Source: Terasakiispira papahanaumokuakeensis
Lineage (GTDB): Bacteria; Pseudomonadota; Gammaproteobacteria; Pseudomonadales; Halomonadaceae
Length of the DNA stretch: 64,000 nucleotides
Assembly (NCBI RefSeq): GCF_001709345.1
Contig: NZ_MDTQ01000001.1
Location: 1,193,835 to 1,257,834 of the forward strand
Direction: 5' to 3'
This document shows positions 1 through 8,626 of this stretch, in pieces; positions within the stretch are counted from its first letter, which is position 1; each line of letters opens with the position of its first letter. Both the position numbers and the translations under genes were made by a program. The notes below the pieces were generated by a model. That model saw nothing but the letters and a program-made list of their open reading frames with translations. It was not told where the DNA came from and did no database searches.

Positions 1-7
1 AAGATCA

Positions 8-295
8 CTATTCTGAGTCAGTGGTTATATAGTTTCTACCGTATTTTACGCCTTCGAGGAAGATTTCGATCACTCACCATTTAAATGCAACGATATCTAA
101 GGAGAAAACTTCATTTTTAATTCCCTGTGAACCTTTAAAATTAAGCATTAAGTCTCCCTCATCCATATTGGTTTCGGAGAAGTTAGCATCAGCTCTTGAA
201 AACTCTGAATTCATTATCTCTGCTCGATCTATTTTGAAATGTTCTGCTTCCAGAAAGGGTCGAAAGACAGAGCGAAGCGGCGGTTTTTTTATCCC
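8..295 (-). pseudogene. Decayed ORF interrupted by an in-frame TGA
   Basis: On the minus strand a frame runs open from 295 to 77, hits TGA at 74-76, then continues in the same frame to a TAG at 8-10. The text on both sides of the stop looks coding (a run rich in acidic and hydrophobic residues such as NMDEGDLMLNFKG before it, VIEIFLEGVKYGRNYITTDSE after it). A possible internal ATG precedes NSEFSRAD. I do not recognise the family. Given the Rhs locus nearby, an old immunity gene is one possibility, but that is inference. Chance openness cannot be excluded for so short a stretch. Confidence 0.3.
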
Positions 296-418
296 TCAGG
301 CTGGCCTTGTTAACTGTTTATTGCACGCCATAGTGATTCTTCCAGAGTGTGCGCAGTTTGCACGGAATCCCAAACATAAAATTATTTTGGTTCTTTGACT
401 TCTTACCTATACTTTCAA

Positions 419-655
419 CTATCTTTTTCGCCTGACATGAGAATCAATGGTTTTGTAGTATTCGGCATAGAATGTTTTTACAACATCTGGCCACTCATCC
501 CTGTAACCCTTATCTATTTCAAGAAACCTACGCAAACGTAATGCAACTAAATCTGAGATTTGAATCACCGGGCTCTTTCTTGAGTCTACAAGATAGCTAA
601 ACTAAAGTTTGTGCTCACTATTTCTCAACGCTGTAATCCCTAGTCTTTTGATATT
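419..655 (-). pseudogene. DUF3800-like C-terminal remnant with in-frame TAG
   Basis: The 60 codons from 601 to 419 read FSYLVDSRKSPVIQISDLVA and onward to a basic C-terminus. They resemble the end of DUF3800 proteins, where a Phe-x-Asp-Ser-Lys-x-Ser-Pro stretch is followed by Gln-hydrophobic-x-Asp-Leu-hydrophobic-Ala. A TAG at 602-604 interrupts the frame, and upstream codons (NIKRLGITALRNSEHKL) continue in phase. No start codon or N-terminal catalytic part remains, so this is a broken gene. DUF3800 proteins are often found with mobile or defence loci; the function of this fragment is presumably lost. Confidence 0.5.
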
Positions 656-749
656 GGAACACCTTGAGTGATAGTGCCAGTGAAAAATGCGCATTAATTG
701 ACATGGATTGATGGGCTATCGCTGGTTTGATTGCAATGACTCATATCAT

Positions 750-772
750 CGCCTGCAAGCAGGCTCCCACAG
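750..772. repeat. REP-like palindromic element
   Basis: A short hairpin (GCCTGC, loop AA, GCAGGC) is followed by the invariant tail CTCCCACAG. On the other strand it begins CTGTGGGAGCCTGCTTGCAG. This matches the layout of the Pseudomonas REP family (TGTGGGAGC, then a GC stem around TTGC, then GCGAT). Only this copy was noticed in the window, which argues that it arrived with the left-end segment. Confidence 0.6.
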
Positions 773-832
773 AAAGTTCAGAGGTGAATCGTAGAGTTGT
801 TGGAGGCGTCTTGCAGGCAAACAAATGCTAAC

Positions 833-1336
833 TCATAACCTCTTATCTTCATTAATCAAGGCGTTTGTGTCCGCCTCATTGTCGAAGTTCAGGCCCGCGT
901 TGGCGGCTTTGAGCAGGGTCTTGTCCTCATACTCGTCTAGCCCGCCGTCGAGGTGTCGAATAGCCGCAACCAACCAGTATTCCAATTCGCTAAAGAAGCC
1001 GACCACCTGACCACGCAGCGCTTCTTGTTCTGGGTGGCCGCTGCGCTCAACCTCGCACATATCGAGCACGATGCTTTGAAGACGGCCTTCGTTGAAGTCC
1101 GGGTGATGTGTTTTGAGGTGTTTAAGGTAGATCCGTGCCAGTGATTCACCGGTTTTGCAGCCGCCGGAATAGCCACCGGTTTTAGGCACGGCCCAGAAAG
1201 ACAGCCAACGCTTGCCCGGCACTTTATCGATAAACGGTAGCTGATGAAGGGGGAATTGCTTTCGATGGTGAAACCTGAGCGGACCTACGGCAGGTTTGCG
1301 GACACAATGAGCCTGAGTTGAGGGGGCTGTCGTCAT
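833..1336 (-). CDS. Hypothetical protein of a Pseudomonas-type family
   Basis: 167 residues from an ATG at 1336 preceded by AGAAGGGA with good spacing; upstream in-frame GTG starts are less likely. The N-terminal third is basic and rich in His, Pro and aromatic residues (HHRKQFPLHQLPFIDKVPGK), followed by WLSFWAVP, a Gly-rich GGYSGGCKTG, and an acidic helical C-terminal half (EYWLVAAIRHLDGGLDEYED). I recall similar small proteins in many Pseudomonas genomes, all without known function. No signal peptide or membrane segment is seen. It sits alone beside a REP-like element, and its leader contains a terminator-like hairpin. The coding pattern is convincing; the role is unknown. Confidence 0.7.
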   Translation of the reverse strand: MTTAPSTQAHCVRKPAVGPLRFHHRKQFPLHQLPFIDKVPGKRWLSFWAVPKTGGYSGGCKTGESLARIYLKHLKTHHPDFNEGRLQSIVLDMCEVERSGHPEQEALRGQVVGFFSELEYWLVAAIRHLDGGLDEYEDKTLLKAANAGLNFDNEADTNALINEDKRL

Positions 1337-1670
1337 GATAGATTCCCTTCTACTTGAATGAAGGTTCGCCACAACTTCGACCAAAAAGATGGAGGCGAAC
1401 TGCGCAGGGTTGGTCGACCGGCGTAGAAGGAAACCGGCACACCCGAAGGCGTCCCCGCGCAGCTCGCCATAACAGGCATAAAAAAAGCGCTGTTAAGCGC
1501 ATGCTGCGCCTTCTACAAATCGGGCGACCAAACCCGAGCCACTGATTTTGCAGCGGCTCATGAATAATGTCTTAGGGCAGGGATGGAGTCAAGGGGGCAT
1601 GCTCGACAGAGCGGGTGACATAAAAATATGAACACTACCATAATATGAGAGTCTTCTCTGACCAACATCC
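1337..1670 (-). promoter_or_regulatory. Leader of the small hypothetical gene with terminator-like hairpin
   Basis: This 334-base stretch has no gene. Read on the minus strand, it holds a hairpin (GCGCT, loop TAAC, AGCGC) followed by seven T residues at about 1480-1495, roughly 145 bases before the ATG at 1336. The motif GTAGAAG recurs on both sides of it. A terminator inside a leader suggests attenuation, but it could equally be the terminator of the immunity gene transcript running in from 1671. No promoter was assigned. Confidence 0.35.
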
Positions 1671-2153
1671 TTAAGTAATAGCATCTAACCACTCGTTAAG
1701 GATATCTTCCAAGCTATTGAAAGTGTCTGAGATCATGTTTTGCTCTTCGTCTAGTTCATATATCTTACCGGATAGTTCCCCTATTGTATAAAAACCAATT
1801 CCTGCTTGATACATGAAAGGTATCGTCTTTTCTGGGAGCTCTATTAACCTGTTTTTAATTAATTTATTTGTCGTAAGCTGACTAGAAACCAACTCAACTC
1901 CTTCAACAGATTTCGGTGACTCTAACGATGAAATCTTGAAAGTACTTGAAAATAGGTCTGCCCCATCGAAATCAACATATAGATCTTCCAAACCTGTTAG
2001 AGGCCATTTAATTGCTTTTGTAGCATATGTCTTCTTGAATAATGTCGAGTGTTCACCCGAAATATGATTGATTTCAAAACGATCCTCGTGTTCAGTTAAT
2101 GTTCCTGGCCGGTTTTTATTTATCCAATCGATTAGTTTCATTTTAATTGCCAT
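1671..2153 (-). CDS. Candidate immunity protein for the Rhs toxin
   Basis: 160 residues, AT-rich, starting inside the last codons of the rhs gene (11-base overlap; a second ATG at 2141 lies just after the rhs stop). The protein is acidic, cytosolic-looking and lacks a signal peptide. The stretch GLEDLYVDFDGADLFSSTF is reminiscent of SUKH (SMI1/KNR4) immunity proteins, but I cannot assign the fold firmly. Position directly after the Rhs tip and translational coupling are the main evidence for an immunity role; the low GC matches the tip and not the rhs core. An unrelated small gene is the alternative. Confidence 0.65.
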   Translation of the reverse strand: MAIKMKLIDWINKNRPGTLTEHEDRFEINHISGEHSTLFKKTYATKAIKWPLTGLEDLYVDFDGADLFSSTFKISSLESPKSVEGVELVSSQLTTNKLIKNRLIELPEKTIPFMYQAGIGFYTIGELSGKIYELDEEQNMISDTFNSLEDILNEWLDAIT

Positions 2154-5100
2154 TCATATGTTCTTCTTTTAACTGGAAACGATTGAGCATTGATCCTGAT
2201 GAGCCTGATCTGGTTCCCGCAGGATGATACTTCCTTACATGCCCAATATTATTTCCTCTTGAAGGTACAATATTATCCGCTACATCGGCTAAGTCTGGAT
2301 TGTTTTTAACATCATTTATATGATGCCAGCGTGTATCGCTCGGGAACTGTCCTGTTTCAGCAATACGTTTTCTTTCCGCAAAAGACCAACCCCCATCATC
2401 TGCGGTGCCAGGATGTCCACTTTGGACTAGGTCCCGCTCAGCTGATTTTGCTCTATTTACACCGCGTTGTCTGGCATTCTTCATAGCCCTTGCATTATCC
2501 CCACCCCCACAACATTGCTTACTCAACCCCAGCGGGTCGACCCACCCTGTCGGGTTGGGGGCGTATTGGTAGAGGTTGTCGCCGCCCATGAGGCCGATGG
2601 GGTCTTGGGTGGTGAAGCGGCCAATACGGGGATCGTAATATCTAAACCGGTTGTAGTGAAGGCCGGTTTCGCGGTCGTGGTATTGCCCCTGAAATCTGAA
2701 GGGGTTGTGAACGTGGGTTTTGTCGCCTTGGCCGTTGTGGGCTTGGGCGAGTTGGCCCCAGGCGCGGTATTGGCCGCTCCAGACGATGTGGCCTTCGGTG
2801 TCGGTGATGTCTTGTGGGGTGCCGAGGTGGTCGGTCTGGAAGTAGTAGAGTGTGGCCGTTTGCGCTTGGTAGCAGCGCAGCGGTTGACGCTGGTCGGTGC
2901 CGGTGGCCGCGAGGGCGGTGCGGTCGAAGCCTGCGGTCAGTTGAGCCAGCGGGATGAAGCTGTCCGGTTCGTAAAGGTAGGTCGCGGTATGGGTCGGCAC
3001 CAGGGGGCTGGCGTCGAGGGTGTGGACCTGTTGGGCGATCGGCCGGGGAAATTTGCGCCGGGGGTTGTCGGGGATAAGCCCCGGTACGCGGCATCGAACC
3101 GGTTGGTGAGTGTCACCTTCGAAACGGGTTTCGCTTTGGAGCAGGTCGCCATCCCAGGTGAAGACGGTCAGTTCGGGCGCTTGGCCGTCGATTTCGACTT
3201 GTTTCCAGAGCCGACGACCGAGGGCGTCGTAGCCGTATTGGGCTTTGGTGTGAGGTGTGGCGGTGTCGCCTGCGGCCGGGGCTTGGGCGTATTGGCAGGC
3301 TTCGACCATCCGGTGCTCGGCGTCGTAGCGGTATTCCCAGGTGCTGCCGCCGACGGTGATGCTGCGGGTGAGGTTACCGTGGGCATCATAGTGATAACGG
3401 GTGTCCGCAAAGCGTTTGAGCAGGTTGCCCATCACGGTCGGGCCGTTGCGGTGTCCGCTTTGAGTCGGTTGACCGGTAATGGACAGATCCGCCCGCCATT
3501 CGGTGGCCCGGGTGTGGGTGTCCGATGAAGCGGCGTCCTGCGGGTCGATCAGGTTGCTGGCCGGGTCAAAGTCAAAGCGTTCGGCCTGCCCAGGGGCCAG
3601 GGCTTCGCGCAAACGGCCCAAGGGGTCGTACTGGTACTGAGTTGGGCCGCGTTGTTGATCCTGCACTTGGCTGAGTAAGCCGTTGACGGTGTACTGATAT
3701 TGACGCTTGATGGTCGGCCGTCGGCTTAGGGTTTGACGCTGTCCAGGTCGATTGTGATGGGTCTCGGGCCCGGCTTGAAAGACTTCTTGAGCCAGCAAGC
3801 GCCCGACTGGGTCATAGCGCAGTTGTGTCTGTTGGCCTTGTTGATGGCGGGTCACGGCCCGGTGGAGGTCATCCCGCTCGAAGCTGATCAGGGAATCGCC
3901 ATCCAACGCCATGCCTTGGACATGGCCGGAGCCATAACGCAGCCAGGCGATTTCACGGCCATCTGGGAGGGTCGTGGTCTCGCGGTTGCCCAGGGCGTCA
4001 TGGGTATGACGGGTGACGCTGGCCCAGTGGGCGCCATTGGGCAGTTGCAGCCGCTGGGTTTCTGCGATCAGGTTATCTTGGTCGTCATAGTCAAAGCGGG
4101 TTTCACTGCCGGGGGCGCGGGCGGCAACCAGACGGCCCAGCACATCATAGGCGTAGTGGGTAATCTGCTCCGGCATGCCGGGGCGCAGACTACGCCGGGT
4201 GATCGGTTGGCCCAGCGGGTCACGCTCAAAGCGAACTAAACGATCACCTTGCTGGATTTCACTGACCCAACCGACCCCATCGTGAACATAGCGGGTGGTG
4301 CGGCCATCAAAACCGGATTCTTCGACCAGCTGCCCGGCCCCGTCATAGTGGAACTGCCATTGATCGCCGTTTTGGTTGATCAACCCGACCAAGCGGTTGA
4401 GGCGGTCGTAACGATACTGGAAGCGATGGCCCATCGGGTCCTGACGTTCAATCGGCAGCTGAACGCCGTTGTAACGATAACGGGTGTGATGCCCGGCCGG
4501 ATCGGTGTAATCGACCAGTTGACGCTCACCATCATGACGGAAACGCTCAATGGCACCATCAGGATGGTGGATCGCCAAAGGCAAGCCGAGGGCATCGCGT
4601 TCATATTGAGTGAGCTGGCCGCTGGCGTCGGTGACGCAGGCCAGGAAGCCACGATGATCATAGGCGTAGCGGGTGACTTTGCGGGAACAGTCACTGGCGC
4701 TGATCAACTGACCCAGGGCATTCCATTGATACTGATAGGTATTGCCCTGAGGGTCGGTCATCGCGATGAGCTGGCCCTGCTCATCGTGCTGGTATTGGGT
4801 GGTTCGACCGCTCGGGTCGGTTGCTTCGGTGGGCAAGCCGCGTTGATCGTATGCGGTGGTGTGCTGACGCCCCTGAGGATCGGTTAGGGTGGTCGGCAGG
4901 CCTTGCTCATTGTACTCAATGCGGGTGGTCAGGCTGGCCGGGTCGGTGATGGCGGTCAGGCGACCGGCGTCATCATAATCGTAATAGGTGGTGCGGCCTT
5001 CGCCGTCGATATGGGCCCGAAGATTGCCTTGGCGATCCCATTGCCAGCGCTCGGTGCCGAGTCGGTCATCATAGGGATAGGTGATGGATTCAATGCGGTT

Positions 5101-7011
5101 TTGGGCATTGTAGCGGTAGATGCGGACGACGCCCTCGGCATCGGTGACCCGGGTGTACCAGAGGTCACGATGATATTCGAAGGTGGTGTCATCACTGCCG
5201 TCGTCCACCCGGTTGCGCACACAACGGGCACTGCGGGCATTGGGCACGGCGTCCGGCACGGTGGTTTTGTTGGGCCAATCCCAGGTCAGGCTGACCCCCA
5301 TGCCGTTAAAGTCGGTGTAACGGGTCAGCAGGTGGTGCTGATAGGTGTACTCACGTGAGTAGCTGCGAGCATCCTCATGGCGGATTAAATCGCCTTGGCC
5401 ATCGTAGTGATAACGGGCCAGCACTTCCGGCGCTTGATCGGTCTCCGGGAAGTGGCGTTCGATATAACTCAGTAAAGATTGAGGAGTCGCCCCTTGAGCG
5501 GATGGCGCGGGGGCCGACGAGGCCGCCGTGTAATGACAGCGCAGCAGTAACCCGGCGCCATCGCTGATCTCATGCAAACAGCCCTGTTGATAACGCAAGG
5601 TGAGGGCCCGGCCATCCACTTCCTGTTGCCGGACCAGACGGAAGTGTACCGTCGGATCATCAGGCCGGAAGGTGGCGGATTCGGGGATCAGCTGGAAATC
5701 GTCGTAACTGCCATCCAGATAGGTGATGCGGTAATGCTGCTCATCCGGCCGACTGAGGGTGAAATGCTCGCGGGGCTCCACATAAGTTTGACCGATCGCC
5801 AAGGGCACCAAAGGCACGGCCCGGTTTTGTGGATCAATGAAGTACAACTGGGTCAGGTGCTGTTCCAGCCGGATATGATAAGGGCTGCTCCAGCGCGCGC
5901 CCAGCTCACTGTCATCCAACTGATCGGTGCTGGACCGGTAAAGCCGGGTCCATTCCACCGTGAGTCGACCGGGCACACTGAAATCGGTTTGCCAGAGGTT
6001 TTCATCGCCCATCACATAGTCGATCGGGTGGGCGGTATGGGTCTGCGGTGCATTGATCCCACAGGTGGTACAGCCCGCCGGGACATCGCTGGGTCTGGAG
6101 GTATTATCATGGGTACTGCGCGGCACAACTGCGCCCCGGCGACTGTGATTCGGGGCACCGGTATTGACCATGGCCTGATGATCGACCCCACGGCGGCGAC
6201 TGCGCCGCTCAATCAAGGCCGCCGCTAGCGCGGCCGCGACCGGTAATAATAAGTTAAAGCCTTCGGCCACCATTTGATTGGCCGACACGCCCAAATCATC
6301 CAGCGCTGAGACCAGCTCATCACGGGTGTCATCACCGAGCCATTCGACCAGCTCATCAAAGGCTTTGAGCACAATGCGCTTACCGTGCTCATCGATCTCC
6401 CACCAGCTGGGATTGGCTTCAATCAATCCGACTTGAATGGCACCTTCGACCGGGTCTTTGACCAACCCTTTAATGCCACTGATGACGCTATTAATGAAGT
6501 TCTGAATCGTCGACTGTTGGGATTGCAACCAACTCTGGAATTTCTCCATAAAGGCGATGGCATCACCGCCCGCTTCAGCCCAGAGAATATCCGCCGCAAT
6601 GGCGATGCCTTCACCGCGAGCAAAGGCTAAAAAGGCCTCTCTTGCGGCGACTCGAATTGGCCGAGAGGCATTGCCTGCCGCAGGAATAATGCCGATGGCA
6701 TCGATCACCATAATGGCCCACAGCCACGGGTTTTCGACATTGGGATTACCCTGGCGATCGTTCTCGGTGAGATTGACAATATCGCGGGCGACATCGCCAA
6801 TGGCCATCACATTACCGACCACCGGCACCATATAAGCGGCCTGAATGACCACATCCAACACCGTATTGCCCTCGGGCTCGGTTTGAATATCCACCGGCGG
6901 CGTTGAGATCTTGTCGTAAGGGGTGGCATTCATCACCCTTTGATGAATCGCCTGCTCACGCAACTCCGGGGGGACATTGGCGGTGGTGTTGTCATTCAGT
7001 GCGGTGGTCAT
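2143..7011 (-). CDS. Rhs/YD-repeat polymorphic toxin with HNH-like (WHH) nuclease tip
   Basis: 1622 residues, start ATG after AGGGAAAAACG. Order: N-terminal region with hydrophobic stretches (about 50-75 and 250-275) and no visible PAAR domain; a DUF6531-type start near residue 315 (CTTCG, then DYVMGDENLWQTDF); many YD repeats of the form GxxxxYxYDxxGRL from about 500 to 1400; the Rhs core (FQTDHLGTP, RYYDPRIGRFTTQDPIGL) ending at DPLGL near 1495. The last ~130 residues are the variable tip, with W1562-H1563-H1564 and later H1591 and H1596, in the style of HNH/Endo VII toxins (GHH/WHH group), so DNA is the likely target. Export through a type VI system is usual for the family, but no VgrG or other T6SS gene is in the window. 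An immunity candidate follows. Confidence 0.9.
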   Translation of the reverse strand: MTTALNDNTTANVPPELREQAIHQRVMNATPYDKISTPPVDIQTEPEGNTVLDVVIQAAYMVPVVGNVMAIGDVARDIVNLTENDRQGNPNVENPWLWAIMVIDAIGIIPAAGNASRPIRVAAREAFLAFARGEGIAIAADILWAEAGGDAIAFMEKFQSWLQSQQSTIQNFINSVISGIKGLVKDPVEGAIQVGLIEANPSWWEIDEHGKRIVLKAFDELVEWLGDDTRDELVSALDDLGVSANQMVAEGFNLLLPVAAALAAALIERRSRRRGVDHQAMVNTGAPNHSRRGAVVPRSTHDNTSRPSDVPAGCTTCGINAPQTHTAHPIDYVMGDENLWQTDFSVPGRLTVEWTRLYRSSTDQLDDSELGARWSSPYHIRLEQHLTQLYFIDPQNRAVPLVPLAIGQTYVEPREHFTLSRPDEQHYRITYLDGSYDDFQLIPESATFRPDDPTVHFRLVRQQEVDGRALTLRYQQGCLHEISDGAGLLLRCHYTAASSAPAPSAQGATPQSLLSYIERHFPETDQAPEVLARYHYDGQGDLIRHEDARSYSREYTYQHHLLTRYTDFNGMGVSLTWDWPNKTTVPDAVPNARSARCVRNRVDDGSDDTTFEYHRDLWYTRVTDAEGVVRIYRYNAQNRIESITYPYDDRLGTERWQWDRQGNLRAHIDGEGRTTYYDYDDAGRLTAITDPASLTTRIEYNEQGLPTTLTDPQGRQHTTAYDQRGLPTEATDPSGRTTQYQHDEQGQLIAMTDPQGNTYQYQWNALGQLISASDCSRKVTRYAYDHRGFLACVTDASGQLTQYERDALGLPLAIHHPDGAIERFRHDGERQLVDYTDPAGHHTRYRYNGVQLPIERQDPMGHRFQYRYDRLNRLVGLINQNGDQWQFHYDGAGQLVEESGFDGRTTRYVHDGVGWVSEIQQGDRLVRFERDPLGQPITRRSLRPGMPEQITHYAYDVLGRLVAARAPGSETRFDYDDQDNLIAETQRLQLPNGAHWASVTRHTHDALGNRETTTLPDGREIAWLRYGSGHVQGMALDGDSLISFERDDLHRAVTRHQQGQQTQLRYDPVGRLLAQEVFQAGPETHHNRPGQRQTLSRRPTIKRQYQYTVNGLLSQVQDQQRGPTQYQYDPLGRLREALAPGQAERFDFDPASNLIDPQDAASSDTHTRATEWRADLSITGQPTQSGHRNGPTVMGNLLKRFADTRYHYDAHGNLTRSITVGGSTWEYRYDAEHRMVEACQYAQAPAAGDTATPHTKAQYGYDALGRRLWKQVEIDGQAPELTVFTWDGDLLQSETRFEGDTHQPVRCRVPGLIPDNPRRKFPRPIAQQVHTLDASPLVPTHTATYLYEPDSFIPLAQLTAGFDRTALAATGTDQRQPLRCYQAQTATLYYFQTDHLGTPQDITDTEGHIVWSGQYRAWGQLAQAHNGQGDKTHVHNPFRFQGQYHDRETGLHYNRFRYYDPRIGRFTTQDPIGLMGGDNLYQYAPNPTGWVDPLGLSKQCCGGGDNARAMKNARQRGVNRAKSAERDLVQSGHPGTADDGGWSFAERKRIAETGQFPSDTRWHHINDVKNNPDLADVADNIVPSRGNNIGHVRKYHPAGTRSGSSGSMLNRFQLKEEHMNGN

Positions 7012-7466
7012 CGTTTTTCCCTAAAGATGAAGCCGTGATGAAGCTGTAAAGTAGTAGACGCGCCATCAAAAGCGATCTTTAAAAAAGCCATTTTTTTGAT
7101 CTAAAAGAGGCCTGTTTGATGAATGAATCATCATCGATCAATATCAGGATAAGGGATCAAACCATGTGTCGAAAAAGCGTGACAACTGTAAGCAAAAAGA
7201 GACGCTAAAATGAAAAGTTGTCGACTTAAAAAGACGGCTAATCATTCAAAAAGAAAGTATGAATTTGTGTGAGTATTTATGAAAAGGCCTAAGAGAGGCT
7301 TTGGGGTAAGCTTGAGTTAAGGCTTGAGGTGTATGCTTTAAGTTCGATCAACGCGGCGAGGGCTGCCTGAGTGGTGCTTTATTCAGGGCAGCCTCTAATT
7401 CGCAAGACGCTCGCTTTATATTGAGAGCGTGAGGTTGTGGCGCTGAGCCCTATTCAGCAGAAGGTT
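7012..7466. other. Intergenic region upstream of rhs
   Basis: 455 bases without a gene. The half next to rhs is AT-rich and presumably carries its promoter. Near the DUF3108 gene are two hairpin-forming segments: GAGGGCTGCCTGA with TCAGGGCAGCCTC (about 7359-7395) and ACGCTC with GAGCGT (about 7408-7431). They may end the DUF3108 transcript, although no T-tract follows on the minus strand. Confidence 0.35.
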
Positions 7467-8336
7467 TTATGGGGTCGGTAAGGACTGTGATGATTGAGAT
7501 TCATAGTGAGAAAGCTGTAAATCAGCTTGGATATCGCCGTCTTTTTGCTGTTGTAAGCGGGCAACGATGTAGTGATAGTCCTGGGCCAGCCAAATATACG
7601 TCTGACGGCTGGAGCCGGGCGATCTGATACGCTGAAGTTTCAGTGTTTTGACATCTCCAATCGGTAGGGAGAGTGTTTCTTCGCCTAAGACCTTAAACCG
7701 GTAATGATCTTCATCATTTTTATAAATGAGATCATAGGTTTTATCGGTCAGGCCTTGCCCTATTGGCGAGGGCGCAAAATCCAGCTGCATTTGAAGCTGA
7801 TAACTGATGGCATCGTGCAAGTGTGGGTGCCAGCTCACCTCGAAAGGTTCATCTTTGTAGCTTTTAATGGCTTCAAGACGTTGCTGGTCAGGCAAAAAAC
7901 GAAGTGATTGGGCTCGATTGGAGCCTGTGCCTGTGCGAGAAAATTGATAAGCAAGTGGCACGACTTGGCGTTTGGCATTCTGAATGATCAGTTTGCCTTG
8001 GCTTTTATCTTCACGATGATCACTGAAAATCCACCAACTGAGGTCTGAGCGGGAAGTCAGTTGATAGGTGTAAACGGGGGCTGTTGATGTTTCTGTGGTG
8101 TCGTTCGATGGGTGCTCAGTGTCAGGCTTGATCACGAGTGTTCGAGTGCCTTCGCCAATTTTATCGCCATCTCGAAACACCGTATAGGTGGCTTGATAGC
8201 TCTCTAGAGGTAAGGCTTGTGATCGTGCCATGGCAGCGGGGCTTGCTGTTATCCATAATGGGCACAAGCAAAGCAATGTACGGCATAGTAGAGTTGTTCG
8301 GCGGTGCTGAGTTTCGATGATATCTCGACTACGCAT
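7467..8336 (-). CDS. DUF3108 domain protein, exported
   Basis: About 289 residues if started at the ATG at 8336, which places a signal peptide at the N-terminus (basic stretch, then LLCRTLLCLCPLWITASPAA and an AMA cleavage site). A longer reading from a GTG at 8453 adds 39 residues of low-complexity text and would bury the signal, and neither start has a strong ribosome site. The mature part (SYQATYTVFRDGDKIGEGTRTL, ending with WLAQDYHYIVARLQQ) fits DUF3108, a predicted periplasmic beta-rich family of unknown function, often near lipid A or nucleotide metabolism genes. It stands alone here. The family call is good, the role unknown. Confidence 0.8.
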   Translation of the reverse strand: MRSRDIIETQHRRTTLLCRTLLCLCPLWITASPAAMARSQALPLESYQATYTVFRDGDKIGEGTRTLVIKPDTEHPSNDTTETSTAPVYTYQLTSRSDLSWWIFSDHREDKSQGKLIIQNAKRQVVPLAYQFSRTGTGSNRAQSLRFLPDQQRLEAIKSYKDEPFEVSWHPHLHDAISYQLQMQLDFAPSPIGQGLTDKTYDLIYKNDEDHYRFKVLGEETLSLPIGDVKTLKLQRIRSPGSSRQTYIWLAQDYHYIVARLQQQKDGDIQADLQLSHYESQSSQSLPTP

Positions 8337-8626
8337 CTGCTGAATGGTCATCTGTGGCATGCTCATTTGCGGGAATATGTGGCTTGTGGTGATCCGTTTT
8401 CTTGGCCGAGTCACAGGTGTCAATGTGCTGCATCGCTGAACAAGGCTTATCACCGATAAGTACCGTCTGATACCGCATCATCTAAGGTGTCGGTGTCTCA
8501 GGCCAGTGTCGGTATCTCACCACAAAATTCAGGGTATTATGATGTCGAAAGGTTTTGCTAGTTGATTCCTTGATGTTAAGCCGCTTAGGCTATGCAGCCA
8601 TTTAATCCGGCAATGGAACTGAGTCG

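Larger units (their letters stand above)
1..832. other. Decayed left-end region without an intact gene
   Basis: No intact, convincing gene is seen here. The stretch holds two stop-interrupted minus-strand coding remnants (8-295 and 419-655), listed separately, and a REP-like hairpin (750-772). The plus-strand open frame at 168-398 is antisense to the first remnant and has no plausible family. The region lies downstream of the Rhs/immunity locus, where displaced toxin tips and immunity genes commonly decay. Confidence 0.5.

Noticed and set aside
168-398. Plus-strand frame at the left edge
   Set aside because: It overlaps the more coding-like minus-strand remnant and ends in unstructured text without a family.
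2467-3528. Long plus-strand open frame (353 codons) and several shorter ones antisense to rhs
   Set aside because: They mirror the GC-rich, repetitive rhs coding strand, have no ribosome site or family, and read as low-complexity Val/Gly text.
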